A DNA stretch of 64,000 nt from Prosopocoilus inquinatus (taxonomy: Eukaryota; Arthropoda; Insecta; Coleoptera; Lucanidae): assembly GCA_036172665.1 (NCBI GenBank), contig CM069872.1, positions 59,816,101 through 59,880,100 of the forward strand. Reading direction: 5' to 3'. The translations under genes and the position numbers were made by a program. Below, one piece after another: positions 35,882 through 49,200 of the stretch. How positions within the stretch are numbered: the first letter of the stretch is position 1; each line of letters begins with the position of its first letter. Under the pieces are notes generated by a model. It searched no databases. It saw nothing but the letters and a program-made list of their open reading frames with translations, and was not told the origin of the DNA.

Positions 35882-38800
35882 TTTGGGGCTTTACTTTTAA
35901 TTTTGGGGTTTCTGCTCTTGACGTTTACCGAATTCTCGCTTGGGTAACCATGGTGTTTTGCTTCTATTAAAGGAACGTCGTCATTTTAAAAACCAAAACA
36001 TATCCTGTGCCGTAGCGTATTCAACTGATCGCTTTACAGCACTATGAGGGTATCTCCATCCTCCGTCTTTACATGAGGTTAAAACAAGATGGAGATACTC
36101 TGAGGGCGCCATCAGATTGACAGCAGTAAAACTAACAAAGAAGCAGGAGAACTTAGACCTATTTAGGACGAATTTAAAATTTTGGAGAAAAGAGGAAGTT
36201 CCGAATGAGAAAAACTAATACCTAAATAATTCCTATATTTTTAATTTCTGACGAATCTGTCAAATTTCTGAAAGACACTGACGATCAATTATTTTTTGTA
36301 ATTTAATAAATTTAAAACGGTTGTAAGAAGTTACGCAAAACATTGTTTTAATATTAATTTTGCTTTCTAAATTAATTGAGAATAAAATGAAATGCAGCCT
36401 CATCTACTGATCAGCAAAGAAAATTTCTTCACCACACTTGCAATAAAGTAAGAATAAAATTGTAAATTGACAAATGTTCCACTATCTTTGTGAAGAATAA
36501 TTTTAACATTGTCGTAAAATTAGGAGCGGGGGAGGGGGGGGGCAGATAACTAATAGATAGACCGTAATCTTGGATGATTAACAACAATGTTATCTGCACT
36601 TAAAACGAGGATACATAAATTAAGAGGCGGATTATATGAACAAACCAAAATATTTTTCGAATTATTCAAAAAAAAACGGTTTTGTTATTGGTAAATAATT
36701 TGAAGTACCTGGACTATAAATGTACCGCCCCTCATTTAAGCCAGAATAACATACTTGAATATGTATAACAAAGTTCCAGACTTTGTTCAGTGAAACGGCA
36801 AGATTTGCGTAAAATTTTTATATTTGCCGCCAATTTGACGCTCGTCTGCGCTTCTTTTTTATTATCTAGGGACTTTAATGAATAATAGATTACATAAAAT
36901 AAGGACTCTAAATAATAAATAAGTGAATAGATTATTTGGTCACAGTGTATTCAGTTAATAATTATTTTTAGCGACTATCAATTAACAGCAGGCAAAACCA
37001 AAAAACTAAAGATTTAACATAAAGTAACCTTGTTCAGAACTGTTTAACAAATTTTGACCATCAGAAAACGATTGATGCACTGCACGAAACCCAAATCATT
37101 TTAAAAACCTTGACTACCCTTGACCAAAATAATTATGTCAAAGTATTATGTATGTAACCAGTTTATGTTTGTACCTTTGAACATAAGACAATAGTTTTGT
37201 ATTCAAAGGTCAATACACAAATAGTACTGAAAAGAAGAAATCCATTTGTGTGACACAAAAAAGGGCTTTGTTTTCATGGTACGCGCGTGCTCCTGATGTT
37301 TCTAGGATAAACCAATACAAGCTTAGATTTTAATAAGGGAAAGACAAAGGAGGAAATGTCTGTCTTTATTTATCATGTTTGCTCTTATACGTACAAACTA
37401 CTATGTAATACAAATCGGAGTACATTCTGTATATTTTCACGAAAAAAAAAATTAAATAAATAAAAAATGTCTATAATATGTTTCTCTAATTAATAAATTG
37501 TCAACGTCGAATTGGGGTATTATCTACGTTGATTAGATAAGCATTTCAACCCTGAAAAGATCTTATAAAATTTAATATTCCTGTTTAAAAATTCACTTAT
37601 TTCTAACCACTTTTTTAAAGAAAACTAACTTTTCTTTTATGTATGGTATTTTCCTATAAACTTTTTCTCTTGAAAATAAAATTTCCTTAGAAGCTTAGCG
37701 TCCAAACCAGATTTATTAACGGAACGTATTAGCAATAAAGCCGTCGCATTAATCAAAACTTAATTCTCGCCGGCGATAAACCGATCACACGTGAAGGTGA
37801 ACAAATCAATATAATTTGGTCACGTTACCAGCAAATAAGACACATTACTAACTTGGCGACTAAGTTGATTAAAATATTTCCTTTGTCATCGTAATTCCGT
37901 GTTTAATTTTCGATTCTGCTTTAAAGCAGTGCTCTTAATTCAAAATTCGAAAGGTCGAAAAACAATTAATTATTTTGTAGTTTATCAGTGAATTAAGAAG
38001 TTTTGGATTTAATGAGTTTTATTTTTATTTTGGGGATCAGTTTTGTTCTTCAAGGGTGTGAGATGAACCACTCTACGAAGCTCAACGGTAAAATAAGGTA
38101 CAAACACTACTAACAACTTTTATAAATCGTTCGGTAATCGACGTTTCGCTCCGTACGCTCCGCGGTTTTCCAGAATTAACAGCAACATTTTAATACATTT
38201 ACATTTGTATTAAGGCTCGTCAACTTTTACAGGTAAATTATTTTGTTCCTTTTATTATTATACTTTTTAATAAAGTAAATTAGGAAATAAAATTTTGCAA
38301 ATACTACAAGAAGCCTGAAAATTGAACAAATTTATAACTCGTATATTTTTGTGTCCTAATAAAATGACAGTAAGTTGAAAGTGATTATAAATTATCTAAA
38401 AACAGGGCTTACTCGTAAGTAATTTGTAGGAATTTACATTGTCACAACGGCACATTCTTACAGATTAAAACATTAACGAATCAATATATCAAAATATTAC
38501 GTTAAATATCTTGTATACCACCGAGTGTTTATTAATAATTATTATTATCTTAATAAATGTAAAACGAAATTATTGCTTCATACATCGCGAATGCAAATGC
38601 GCTTATTGAAGCCGGGAGGGAATTTAATTACGTAGATATTTGTTTTATCGAAATCCGCAGATTAACAAGCACGTTTTTAAAGAAATAAAGATAACAAATT
38701 CGCATTGATAAATATCTGTAATTAAAGTTGATTTATCCAGTATTCCTTTGCGTCTGTATTTATTTGAAGTAGCTCTCAAAACTATGTAAGTACCCACCTC

Positions 38801-39094
38801 GCTTTTACTATTCAATACATTTTTCATTTACAATTAATGAAGCAGCAGATTGCGAAGAAAATTAATGGCTAATTAACCCATACAATCTAATTATAGCCTG
38901 TGTGTATACACATACATACGATAATTCCATTATTAGTTTTTTAAATTTTAAACGGACACTGTAAAATCGGGTTGAGTGTTCCTTCAGATTTTACAGTGTC
39001 CGTTTAAGGTTTAAAATTATTTTCTTAACAAGAGTCAATTTTAATTATGGATATTCCATTGCTCATGAAAATGAATGCTTTTTAGGGCACAAAG
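35882..39094. other. Intergenic, no gene recognised
   Basis: AT-rich. Contains the second copy of the fold-back repeat (36046-36140), a G-rich run at 36530-36543 and the hairpin at 38940-39015. A short frame from ATG 38012 encodes a hydrophobic start followed by a GT, but no continuation in phase was found. Confidence 0.5.
38940..39015. repeat. Perfect 21-bp hairpin (29-nt arms with two mismatches)
   Basis: 38948-38968 and 38987-39007 are exact reverse complements (core AAACGGACACTGTAAAATC), separated by an 18-nt loop. After two unpaired positions the pairing resumes for six more bases. It could be a fold-back element or a small-RNA precursor. It lies about 80 bp before the start of the next gene. 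Confidence 0.7.
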
Positions 39095-42000
39095 ATGACA
39101 AATCTCAAGAAGCTCTTAGATGCATGTAGGGTGCTGGTAGTCCCTACCATCGCGGTGCTAACCGACCTCAAAAGACACAGGCCCCATTCAGAAGATGAAG
39201 AAGAAAAACGTTGCGACGAGGGAAAGGCTAAGGAATTCGTTCTCAATCCATCGCAAAGGCGTCTTTATGACGGCAAAAGTTTCGGGGAAGTTTTCGACGC
39301 CAACTCGAAGAAAATCCGCGAAATCTTCAACAATAATTTAGTTTTCGGCGCGTGGATGAGGCTTCTGGAAAAACAGGAAAATCTGGATTACGCAGGCGGA
39401 GAAGTACCTCAAGGACTCCATGCCTTGGCGGAAGGACATTTCTGGGAACGGGTTAGCACTTGGATACCCAATCGCAATTCAGAAGAAAAAGGTAAGTCTC
39501 TGCTTGGAAGAGGCCCCAAATTATTTGAACTCATCAAATCCAAATAATTAATGGTCATAATTCTACCCAAATTCTCAATGGTCATGAATCCGTAAACCTT
39601 AATGATTTTATTAATAACTTTACAATCGAATTTATCAATTTCAACCTAATCCTACCCAAATACTTAAGGGTCATGAATCCGTAAACCTTAATGATTTTAT
39701 TATTATAGTAATAACTTTACGATCCATTTTATCAGTTTGGAATAATTTGAAATATCAATTCGTGTTTGTGTTTTTGAAACTCGACTGAATTTTGTGTTTA
39801 AAAAATCGCATTCTTAAATCCTGTCCATATCCCTTTTGTTTTTTGTTTCGACAGTTAACAGTGCCGCTTTGTCCGCGACTTTCCTTGTATCTCCCGTTTA
39901 TATTCGACAATCGAAAACAAAAAAACAGTAATCGATTTTTGAGAAGTAATAGAACGGAAACAACCAAATAGAAAAACAAAAAAAAATAAAACTTTGAAGG
40001 TTAGTTGGAATTTAAAAAGGGTTCAACTCAGTTTCGTTTTTCAAGGATTGTCTTCGTGGCCTTATAAAATCCATCGATTTTCTTTTGTTTTCTTTTCATC
40101 AACCGATCCACTTTTGTTTTTCCATGGTTTAGGATATACTCTTGTATCTGATTTCTTTTGATCTCCTCCTGTCTTTCGTTTATCGCTTTATCTTCAAGCT
40201 ATGGCTAAAAATTTATTTTAAAATACTCAAAATACGATGAGGAAATTTTTCGGCTGGGGCGAAGAAAAAAACGACCGTCTGTTGCAAAACAAAAGACAAT
40301 CGATGTTTGTTGAAAAATATCAAGTGAGTGACTGTAAAACATCTTTTTGAATAATTGAAAGCAAAATTAAAATTCATTTTAAAGGCGGGCCTATTTATTT
40401 GATTTTATCAAAAATTCAATGTTGATCTTTCGTAAGACGACGCGACGGTTCGGCGATTTTCAAAAAGAGAGCCGTCTTTTGCTTTTCACTGTAAAATACG
40501 TTGACGTTGTCTTCTTTTGTTTTATCATTGATCCTACGACTTATTTTACGAAAATATAAAGAAATCCAGAAATCACGAGCTGGAGAGATATTAAATAATT
40601 TTAAATCGACGACAGTGTTATCACTTATCAGTGAGTATATGGATAGATAGGTACCAATAGTACCTATAGTATATTCACTGGTATGGTGTTATATGTTATA
40701 ATAATTCTAGGTTTTTTTTTTAACTGCCTTTAACAGCCTGTGTATTCCCATTTTTTTTCTTCAATTTAATACTAATGGGAGGCCGCAAAAAGGTTGCACC
40801 TGCGTTTCCAAAACAATCTCTGACTACATGTGTCCATACTACCTCCAGATACAATTTTTAATTGTTTTCCTGCGGTAAATGACTCAGAATAATGTGAGAC
40901 AGAAACAGGTCGAGAATGTGTACATTATCTGACGTTGCAGAAATTCCTTTCTCGAGGGGAATTTGTTGTTTATTTTATTATTTGTTACCTAAGTGCCATC
41001 TACATTTTTGTTGCGGGCGAATAGTTTGTCATACAATGCCTTGTTAACGCGGGTGGGGGTTGGTTGACTGAAAGCGCAGAATTAAAGCCAATAAATTACG
41101 AGATTCTAAAGGATTTAGAATAATCCTTTCATCAAAATTTTCAGCGCAGTTAATTTATAGCTCCAGAAATATTTATCTACCGTTTTATTATTTATATGGC
41201 CCGACGTTTATGAAGATAGATCAATCCCTGTACACACCCCTTAGGGATTGTCGAGATACGAACGCTACAAATTTATTATATTTTCAGCCTGTCGAACTTG
41301 AAAGCTGATTATGATCGCATCAGATAGGAAGATGAGGTTGATAAACGATTTATTGACGCCCGTCGCAGGATGATATCGCAGCAGTCAAAATGATCAAAGT
41401 CAAGTGAAACTTTTATTTAAAAAAAAAGAGAAATTGTTTTATCAATAATAAACAAGGAGTCCTGTCCCGATCATCTCTGTCAATCAGTAGTACAAAGTAG
41501 CCAAGTAATTCCAGTTTGATGATCTGTTGTTAATGCGATAAATGTGCGATAAATGTGTACGTCTGAGCACGAGGGTGGCCTTGCATTATGCAATAAAAAA
41601 TTATACACATTTTACAATAACAAGTAAAGGAAAGACCAAGTGCTGTCGTTGTCATTCTTAAACAATAATGAACAAACTTCCTTCTTTATCTTAACCATCA
41701 TGTACGCACGTAACAAAAACCGTTTTCCACATTGTATAAGAGATTTTGTTTATAGACCGCACGATGGCTAGTTAGACCAATTGTGTTTCCTATTTTGACG
41801 TAAATATATTAAATTTTAAAACCAATTCAATCTTGCAGTTGGACAACATTTTAGTGCCAGAACAAGGAGATTAGATCAGCTCAGTGATGAAGAAGACGAG
41901 AAAGAAACCCTCATAAGGAAAAGGAAGCTGGGGCTCAACGATAGAAAGGACCAAAAAGTAACACGTAAGCATTTCTTTTTTATTCCGATTAGAGGTGAGC

Positions 42001-44586
42001 TACGGTACCTACTTACATACTGGTTAGTGAGTCAAACTGTAATCATAGAAACAAAATTGCATTGCCTATGTTCTTACTTTAAAATAACGACGTGTATAAA
42101 GAAGGGATTTTCTTATAATTGATTTTTATTAGGGGCACAAATTAAACTGCTACTTAAATATTTAAGTGATTAACACAGAACGGAATTATGTATTTATTTC
42201 GTTCGGGCCAGTTCGAACGAGAATATGTGCATCACACGACGCTGCAACGTTATACGTTTGCTGCCTCCTTTGTATTTAATCCAACAAAATATATAATTCG
42301 GTTCCCTAGTGATTAACAAACTCTTTCGATAACAAAGTATAATTTCTTTTAATTATTGCTTTGTGAACTAATCTCCTTCTAAATGTCGGAACTAATTAAA
42401 TAACGTCGCAGTTTGTTTGTAGAAGGTCAAGTGCACAGAGTATTTAGTGGTATTTGCCTTTTTTCTGCGAAAGTAAAGGTCGAAAGTGTGACAAAATGTT
42501 TCACTAGAAGCTGATAAATAAAAGATAAAAATGTCTAGAAAAGCGTACTCATAAACTACGATAATTATGAGGTCAATATCAGTCTACATAAATATTTAAC
42601 TATTATTATTTGCATTAATGTAATAAAACCAACATCACATGAAACACTTAAATCTTTATTGACGAGTAATGCCTCAAATCCACGAAATGTTTGAGTTATA
42701 CATAAAACCTAAAGTGTGCTGTCAATACTTAGCGAAATTTGCTAAACAGAAGATATTAAATTATTTTTGTTATTCGGAAAAGAAAAACAAATTGAACATG
42801 AATTATTCCAAAAACAAAAATGAAATTCTTCTGAAACAAAATGATTCGCTGTGCTAATCAGGTATATAGAAGATTAAAAACAAATTATTTTTTAAGCTCA
42901 GATTAATATTTAGGTAAGCGCCTACTTTTGGAATTCCTTTATCATATCGTAGTTATGTTGTTCTTGATTTTGACCAAAGGAGTATTACTAAAAAAATAAT
43001 TGGAAAGTCTTTCTTTATTAACTGATCAGTATTTTAGCATTTTATGTAAAACAAGTGCGTTTAAAAAATTAAAAACAACGGTTTAGGCACGTTGATATTT
43101 TTGGTATTCTTGCTAAAGAAGAGGCCCCAAGTAAGGCCGAAACAGCTGCACAGGGGTTCACGGCAAACAACCGACTTGCCTCTAATTAAAAAAGTATATA
43201 TCGTTTCATGTGAAACCTGAATTTATTGTTAAATATTGACTCTGTTATTATTAATGGGTAACTGAAATGCAACGAAAATATTTTTTATTTCTCGTTTAAG
43301 TAAATCGCAACTTATTTAAAACGGATATGCCTTTACAAAAATGTAAATTTCTGGAAGTTGTAGAAAGCAAACACTCTCTCTGTTTGTATGGAATTACAAT
43401 CGTCCTTTACAAAAGTGCTAATTTTACACTTGACTGTCGTCATAAAGTTTTCCGTCAATTTTTTCATCACTTGTGCAAACAGGTCGGACAATAAAACTTG
43501 CGTATTAAGTTAAACTCAGATTTAAAAATCGTAAATTATTCGTGAAATACTTAAATGCCACATGATTCCTTTTACATAATCAGAGCAGCTTATATCGTTA
43601 AGATGAAGTAACATAATAATGGCAGCGTATTATAATATCATTCAGATTAGTTGAGTTGAAATCTGGAATGCCGAAAGGTCCTATACCAGGACCTTTGATT
43701 TTTATTGCTTTATGAACTACCTTTGTCGAACGTGTCACGGTTTACGTAAAAGAATAATAAAAAATGATATCTACTAATAACATTTTTTTATTTCAAATTC
43801 TAATTATCGGTAATGGATGCATCCCGTGTTAAATAACACCTTATGCTTACAAAGGGTAATAGAGAGATGGATCTGAGATAATCTCAGCGCTCTAAAATGA
43901 ACAATTTACGATCGTAAATTAGCATACGTCAAAAATCACGTGAGAGGAAACATTTTTAGTGTGCACTTTATGATTACGCGGTATTAAATTATAAGCCCTC
44001 GTAATTACTTATTTGCCGCTTTTATTACTTGGTTCTTTATTTTCTAAGCGCAGCAGGATTGAGACTTTTTCCTGCATTATACGAACTTAAAAATATATAT
44101 TTAATTTATTAATTATCCCTCTACAGGAGCTGTAGACGAAATTTATAATATAAGGGATTTGGCATTGTTGTGATTTGTTGGAGGAGTCACGTGCTGTGAG
44201 TATTTCGACATATCGTGTCACGTGCTGAAATTGTTCATTAGACAAACACGCGCGTAACAGTTTGCGTTGAAAATTTTATCTGATAATAGTTGGTCGACGC
44301 TTGCATATTAAATACGTGTTGTCGTCATGTCTGAAGCGAAAATGATAGATTGCTGACCTTTATCTGATCGTGGAATGCCCAAAGAAAAGAAAATATTTAC
44401 ACTTTAATCAAGTATCACTTTACACATACTATCAATTTTTTTAATTTTTTTTTACAATATTTAGAAGACAAAGCAGTTGCTAACTGTAAGGATGAGGATG
44501 CCTTCCAAAAGGTAATGAAAAAGTTTATAATGTATGTAAATAAGCTGAGCAAACTTCCACCCAAGCAGTTAGTAACGATTCTTTAA
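39095..44586 (+). CDS. Unrecognised three-exon gene, 214-residue charged protein
   Basis: I do not recognise the family. Exons: 39095-39491, 41839-41964, 44465-44586, joined by GT-AG introns of 2347 and 2500 nt; both junctions are phase 1 and the frame runs cleanly to TAA. The ATG at 39095 follows an in-frame TAG, with an acceptor-like TTTTTAG just upstream, so a non-coding first exon is possible. The product has no signal peptide or membrane segment. It shows a hydrophobic start (VLVVPTIAVLTDLKR), an acidic patch (SEDEEEKRCDEGK), a compact aromatic region with VFGAWMRLLEKQ and HFWERVSTWIPNR, a charged linker (QLSDEEDEKET) and a C-terminal amphipathic end (FIMYVNKLSKLPPKQL). It is probably intracellular. 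The stop lies about 35 bp before a reverse-transcriptase remnant, so its 3' UTR may be element-derived. Confidence 0.7.
40237..40323 (+). other. Exon-like 29-codon frame with a donor site inside the intron
   Basis: ATG to CAA followed directly by GTGAGT, encoding MRKFFGWGEEKND and then a charged stretch. It may be an alternative first exon or the start of a small nested gene. Joining to 41839 would be in phase 0, but that exon needs phase 1 and reads only 11 codons before a stop. No better partner was found. Confidence 0.3.
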
Positions 44587-44617
44587 TTCTACATTCATTG
44601 TAAAGGGTTCAGAGTAA

Positions 44618-44890
44618 AATACGAAGAGATCAGGTGTGCCAAAGGGCAGTGTACTGGGACAACCTTATATATTTCGCAAACCTGAGACTAACAGAACAGC
44701 CTATTTCACTGAATTGAAGATATTATTATTTATAATGCTGTCTATAAAAAGAAACTGCCTCACGAAGTGGTCTGGGTACAGGGACCGGTGTTGTACGTCG
44801 TTTTGGAAACCTGAGACTAACACAAAAGCTAATTTGACTAAAAATATGAAATCATCAGGTATGCTAATGATAGTAAGTAAACTGCCCTAA
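44618..44890 (+). mobile_element. Remnant of a non-LTR retrotransposon reverse transcriptase
   Basis: The frame beginning near 44627 reads RSGVPKGSVLGQPYIF, matching the conserved GVPQGSVLGP motif of non-LTR reverse transcriptases. Nothing else of the domain is left. Two direct copies of aaacctgagactaaca (at 44678 and 44807) lie inside. It is a small decayed fragment. Confidence 0.65.
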
Positions 44891-46234
44891 AGTAGTTGCT
44901 GATTTCCATCTGGAAAAGCAAACAAGCAAAGCCCGAATTTAGCTTACTTGAAATTCATTACGGACCTGAGCTAAGATTCTGAGTTAATCCTTAGATTGCA
45001 ATACATGCCCATTTTTTAAGCACGGCTGTAAATTATATTGAGGTAATGTCTCACTCCTCGTTATTTAACAATTCAGAATTTGTAAAAAAAAAGTTCTATC
45101 AGTGAGGTACACTTTAATACAATTTAATGATTTATAACGATATTTTTTGAAATAAATCTCCTACCGGTTGTTGATTATTAAGCATCCGGCGTCGCTAACA
45201 GCCAATTTAAATAATTATTGCGCAGTTCCTTGGGTTATTCGGTTGCGCACTGCTGCAAACACGTCTTTGATAATAATTTACGACTTTTGAAGTTGTATTG
45301 CGTTTTCCATAACTCAACTCTCAGGTAAATAGGTCTTCCGAGGAACACGTTGCATGGAGCTTTCGAGTTACTAATGCATCCAGAAATTAATTACGAAGCA
45401 AGCACGTTTTCATTATACCAAAAGCATATAACTATTTTTGCAGTTGATATACATTAATTGATTTTGCCATTAAATTTGTTTGCGTTAGGAATAAGGTTTG
45501 TTACAGCAGCAGTTACCGACCTGCTCGAAATGTCAAAACCATCAAAGTTGTAGGTACACTTAACACACGTTGGTCAAACCCAAAAACTCAAAAACTTCGG
45601 TGGGCAACTGGTTTTAACTGATTCGAATTAGGCCCAGTTTTTCCATCTCAGTTTAACTTTAATCTTCAGTTTATTTCTGTATACTCTGGGCCTGCTGTTG
45701 AAACGAACTTAATGTACTTATTATTTCGTTGTGTATAAAAGCAATAATCCTCTTTATTTTAAAAACAACCAAAACATTGTGGATATGAAATTCTCTGTTG
45801 GCATTAAGCAACTACAGTGTGGTTCTAATGAATGCGTCGCAAATTTATTTATTTCTTTTTTCAAAAAAAAAGTACAATAATTTTAGAATATTTTTGTAAT
45901 TTATTTATATTCTTTTGTCTACTTTTGCAAATTACTTTTTTTGTTTGTTTAAACTTTGTTGCATTGTAATGTAAACGTCCCAAGCCTGCATGAAGCAATA
46001 TTTGTTTCCCACATATCTTTATACACTTAACAAATATGTATAAACAATACCAGGTAAATAATTTAATCGCGATTTCAACTTGAGGAACCACTCGAAAAAG
46101 AAATCTAATCTAATCGCTGCCAATTAAAAGAAGGTCAAACTCAAATAAGTAACATTCATGTGTGTGGTTCAACTCTCATCTGATTCATAATTTGTTTACT
46201 GTTGAGGTTGAGGTAGTAAATTCTGCTTGCCACC
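44891..46234. other. Intergenic spacer before carbonic anhydrase locus 4
   Basis: No gene seen. A 64-bp element at 45630-45693 has perfect 8-bp inverted ends (AGGCCCAG / CTGGGCCT) followed by tttttccatctcagtttaac, a wording like that of small insect MITEs. Confidence 0.45.
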
Positions 46235-49200
46235 ATGACTGACTGGGGAACACCGACAAGTAAGTAGGTACAGAGCGCATGCTCTTTGCTTTTAACTCGT
46301 TTTAAAAAGGAGGTCTCATCCGGAGTTTGTTGAATTGCTTCGTTCGAAAAGAGTGTTAGGCGAACACAGTTGTAAACAATAATGACCGGTGTCGTGCTTG
46401 CAGGTTTAACCAAGAACGAATGCATATGCGTACCTGACGGACAAAAGCCAGATTATTCTCAAGGTAAGAGTGCATTTCTTTTTTCATTTAAATGGATTAA
46501 AAAATAACTTATTCCTGCACTTTTTTCTTTTTATTCAAAGTGCTTTGTCATTTACATATTTTATTTGCTGTACTTTAACAGTCTTTTTGATTTGTTGAAG
46601 CATAGGCAATGTGTCGGAATTCTCGTCTCTATATCTGAATTATTTAACCCTTTCCAAGGCATTGATGTCGATTGTTTTGTTTATTAAACTAGCGTTTATA
46701 TCGTCTTTTAGTAATTCAATTAATTAAAGAAAATTCGATATTATTCAACGTAATTTATTGAAAAAAATTATTACTTTGGTTTAATAACATTTAAGCAAAT
46801 TGAAATTGAAAGGCTTAATTTAAAAAAAAATCTGAATTCTCCCCAGTGAAACAATCTTTTTTTTAATTAATTATAAAATAAAAATGTATACAAGGATTTC
46901 GAAAATGATTTAGTCCCGCGTAATCAAATTAGTTATAATTCTAGGAAAAGTGTCTATTTCGCAGATTAGCGACGCTAAGATACTTTCTTGAAACTAAAAA
47001 GAAAATAACTCACATGCGTGTGTGTTACACAGGACGACGTAGATACAACAAAACTCTAACACAATCTAATCGTTAGTTAAGTTAAGCTTCCAGAAGCCGG
47101 GCCTTAATAAATTAATATTAATTAAATAATTAATAATTAGACACATAAAAATCTACACAGAGGCCCTGTATATTGAAGTCTAAAGATAAGGAATTTTATT
47201 TGTTGCAATTATTACTTCCTACAAATATTTATGTCATATTAAAAGTTACCATCGTCACTTATTATCAGAAACACGAATTGCCAATCAATTCTGATAATGC
47301 AATCATTGACAAACCTAGCGTCTGCTGATTTAGGATTTATTTCATCAATCACAGACAAGCTCAAGAATTTGTTGAATTTTGGATTCAAGGCCATTTTGAG
47401 TCTCTAGTAGTTGTACAAATAAGGAAAAGAACTTTTTATTTCTGTTTTTTTTTTTTCGGCGAAAACACATATTACTATCATGACCCGTGAATTCACATGA
47501 TTTCACATGAAGAAACGTGACGCATAAATTTGATGAGACTCTACTTTTCCATAAACGTGTATTTGCAGTGGACACATTGCTGTCACTTCACACATTCACG
47601 TCGCAACACATGCTATTACATGTGATCACGCGCTCAGAGGTTCTATTTTCGCATGAACTTCGTGACGCGTGAAGTAGCTACCTAAAATTTAAGAAATAGA
47701 AGTATTAATTACAATTAAAAAGTGCGAGAATATAAAAGGATCATCATGAGACATGACAGTAGTGTTAATATTATACGATTCAGGTTTGGTGTGATAGCAC
47801 GTGAATTCACGCGTGACGCGTTAATAAGGTGTTTCAAAAACAGTCTTCAAGAAATTGATTTATTGAAGTAGCGCTTCTTCAGTGCAATTCCTACTGTGTT
47901 GTAGATGCAGATGCAAAAATTACCGTTGAAGAATGGAGGCTTCACAGCGCGCAATCTCCCATTGAGTTGAAACATGACGAAACCAACGAGTACGATCATT
48001 TTGAGCCTCTGGAATTTCACGGTCATTGGGATGAAGAAGGTGATGCCACATTCACAAACAACGGTTACACGGGTGAGTGATTAAAATTCAAACCTGTGTG
48101 ACATGGTGTTTTTCATTTTTGTAAATGAATGTTCTCAAAAACTGAACTGATTTTGAGAAAGAAAAGTGCCGAAGCACCCAATAAACATTCACTGTCTTGC
48201 AGCTTGTCTCTCTCATTTAGTACAAGATTTTATATCAAAATTTTGCATGTTGTGAATGGGGCTTTTATTTTGGTACACCCTGAATGAATGAAGAAAATAA
48301 ATAAAATTTCGCATATCTATTTCCACCATTCATTGGATAAGTCTTTCAAAATATTTGGCATCGTACCAACAATTTAAATAAATTTATGATAAAATGAAAA
48401 ACTTATAAATTTATTCTTCTTCGTTCACTCCATTTACTCTTTTCGCACTTTTGTCTCACATTTACTTGCATTAAAAGTCAAACTAAAGTGTGAAAAGAGT
48501 GAACGGAATTGAATAAACGAACGCAGCTATTATTTATATATATTTGAAACTTCTCGAAGTCAGGAAAGGTCCACATTTACTGGAATTATAATTTTAATCT
48601 AGTCTATGACTTAGGACATCTTAAATTCCGTCGCTAATGCATGTACAGAAAGTCTTATGGTTAAGCTAACAAACGAGAATGTACATTTTACATCCTTTAT
48701 TGCACAATACATATAATACAGCAGCCATTTCTGTCCAGTTTCTTCTGCGCTTTCAGTGAACAATCGGTACGTGATATTAGTTACGGAGTTAAAAAAGTAA
48801 CTTTTGGGACGTTCCAAAGAAATAAATAAAAAATTAATAAAATACAAATCAGTTACCAGTACCAATCTTCGACAATTAATAACGTCCAAAGCAAAGAACA
48901 GTAAACAATTATAGTTTCCTGTAATATTTCATTCTTCAAAATGGAACTGTTTAAATACGATTTCACAGTTTTTGCAAAAGTTTTAGGCCGATCAAATGCG
49001 GAAATGTAATTGTCTACTATTTTTGCTTTCGACTAGAGATGATTTATTTAGATGGAACCGGTTCCTCTTTTTGAATACCCGTTACCCGATAACTACCCGA
49101 TACCCGATAATTACCCGTTACCCGATATTCCGAAACTGCCGAACAACCAAGTAGTCTTCATTTAATTTTGCCTGATGTGACCTACATTAACATTTTGCTC

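Noticed and set aside
38012..38087. Signal-peptide-like frame starting MSFIFILGIS, followed by a GT
   Set aside because: The only nearby acceptor gives a stop after a few codons and the phase does not fit the gene at 39095.
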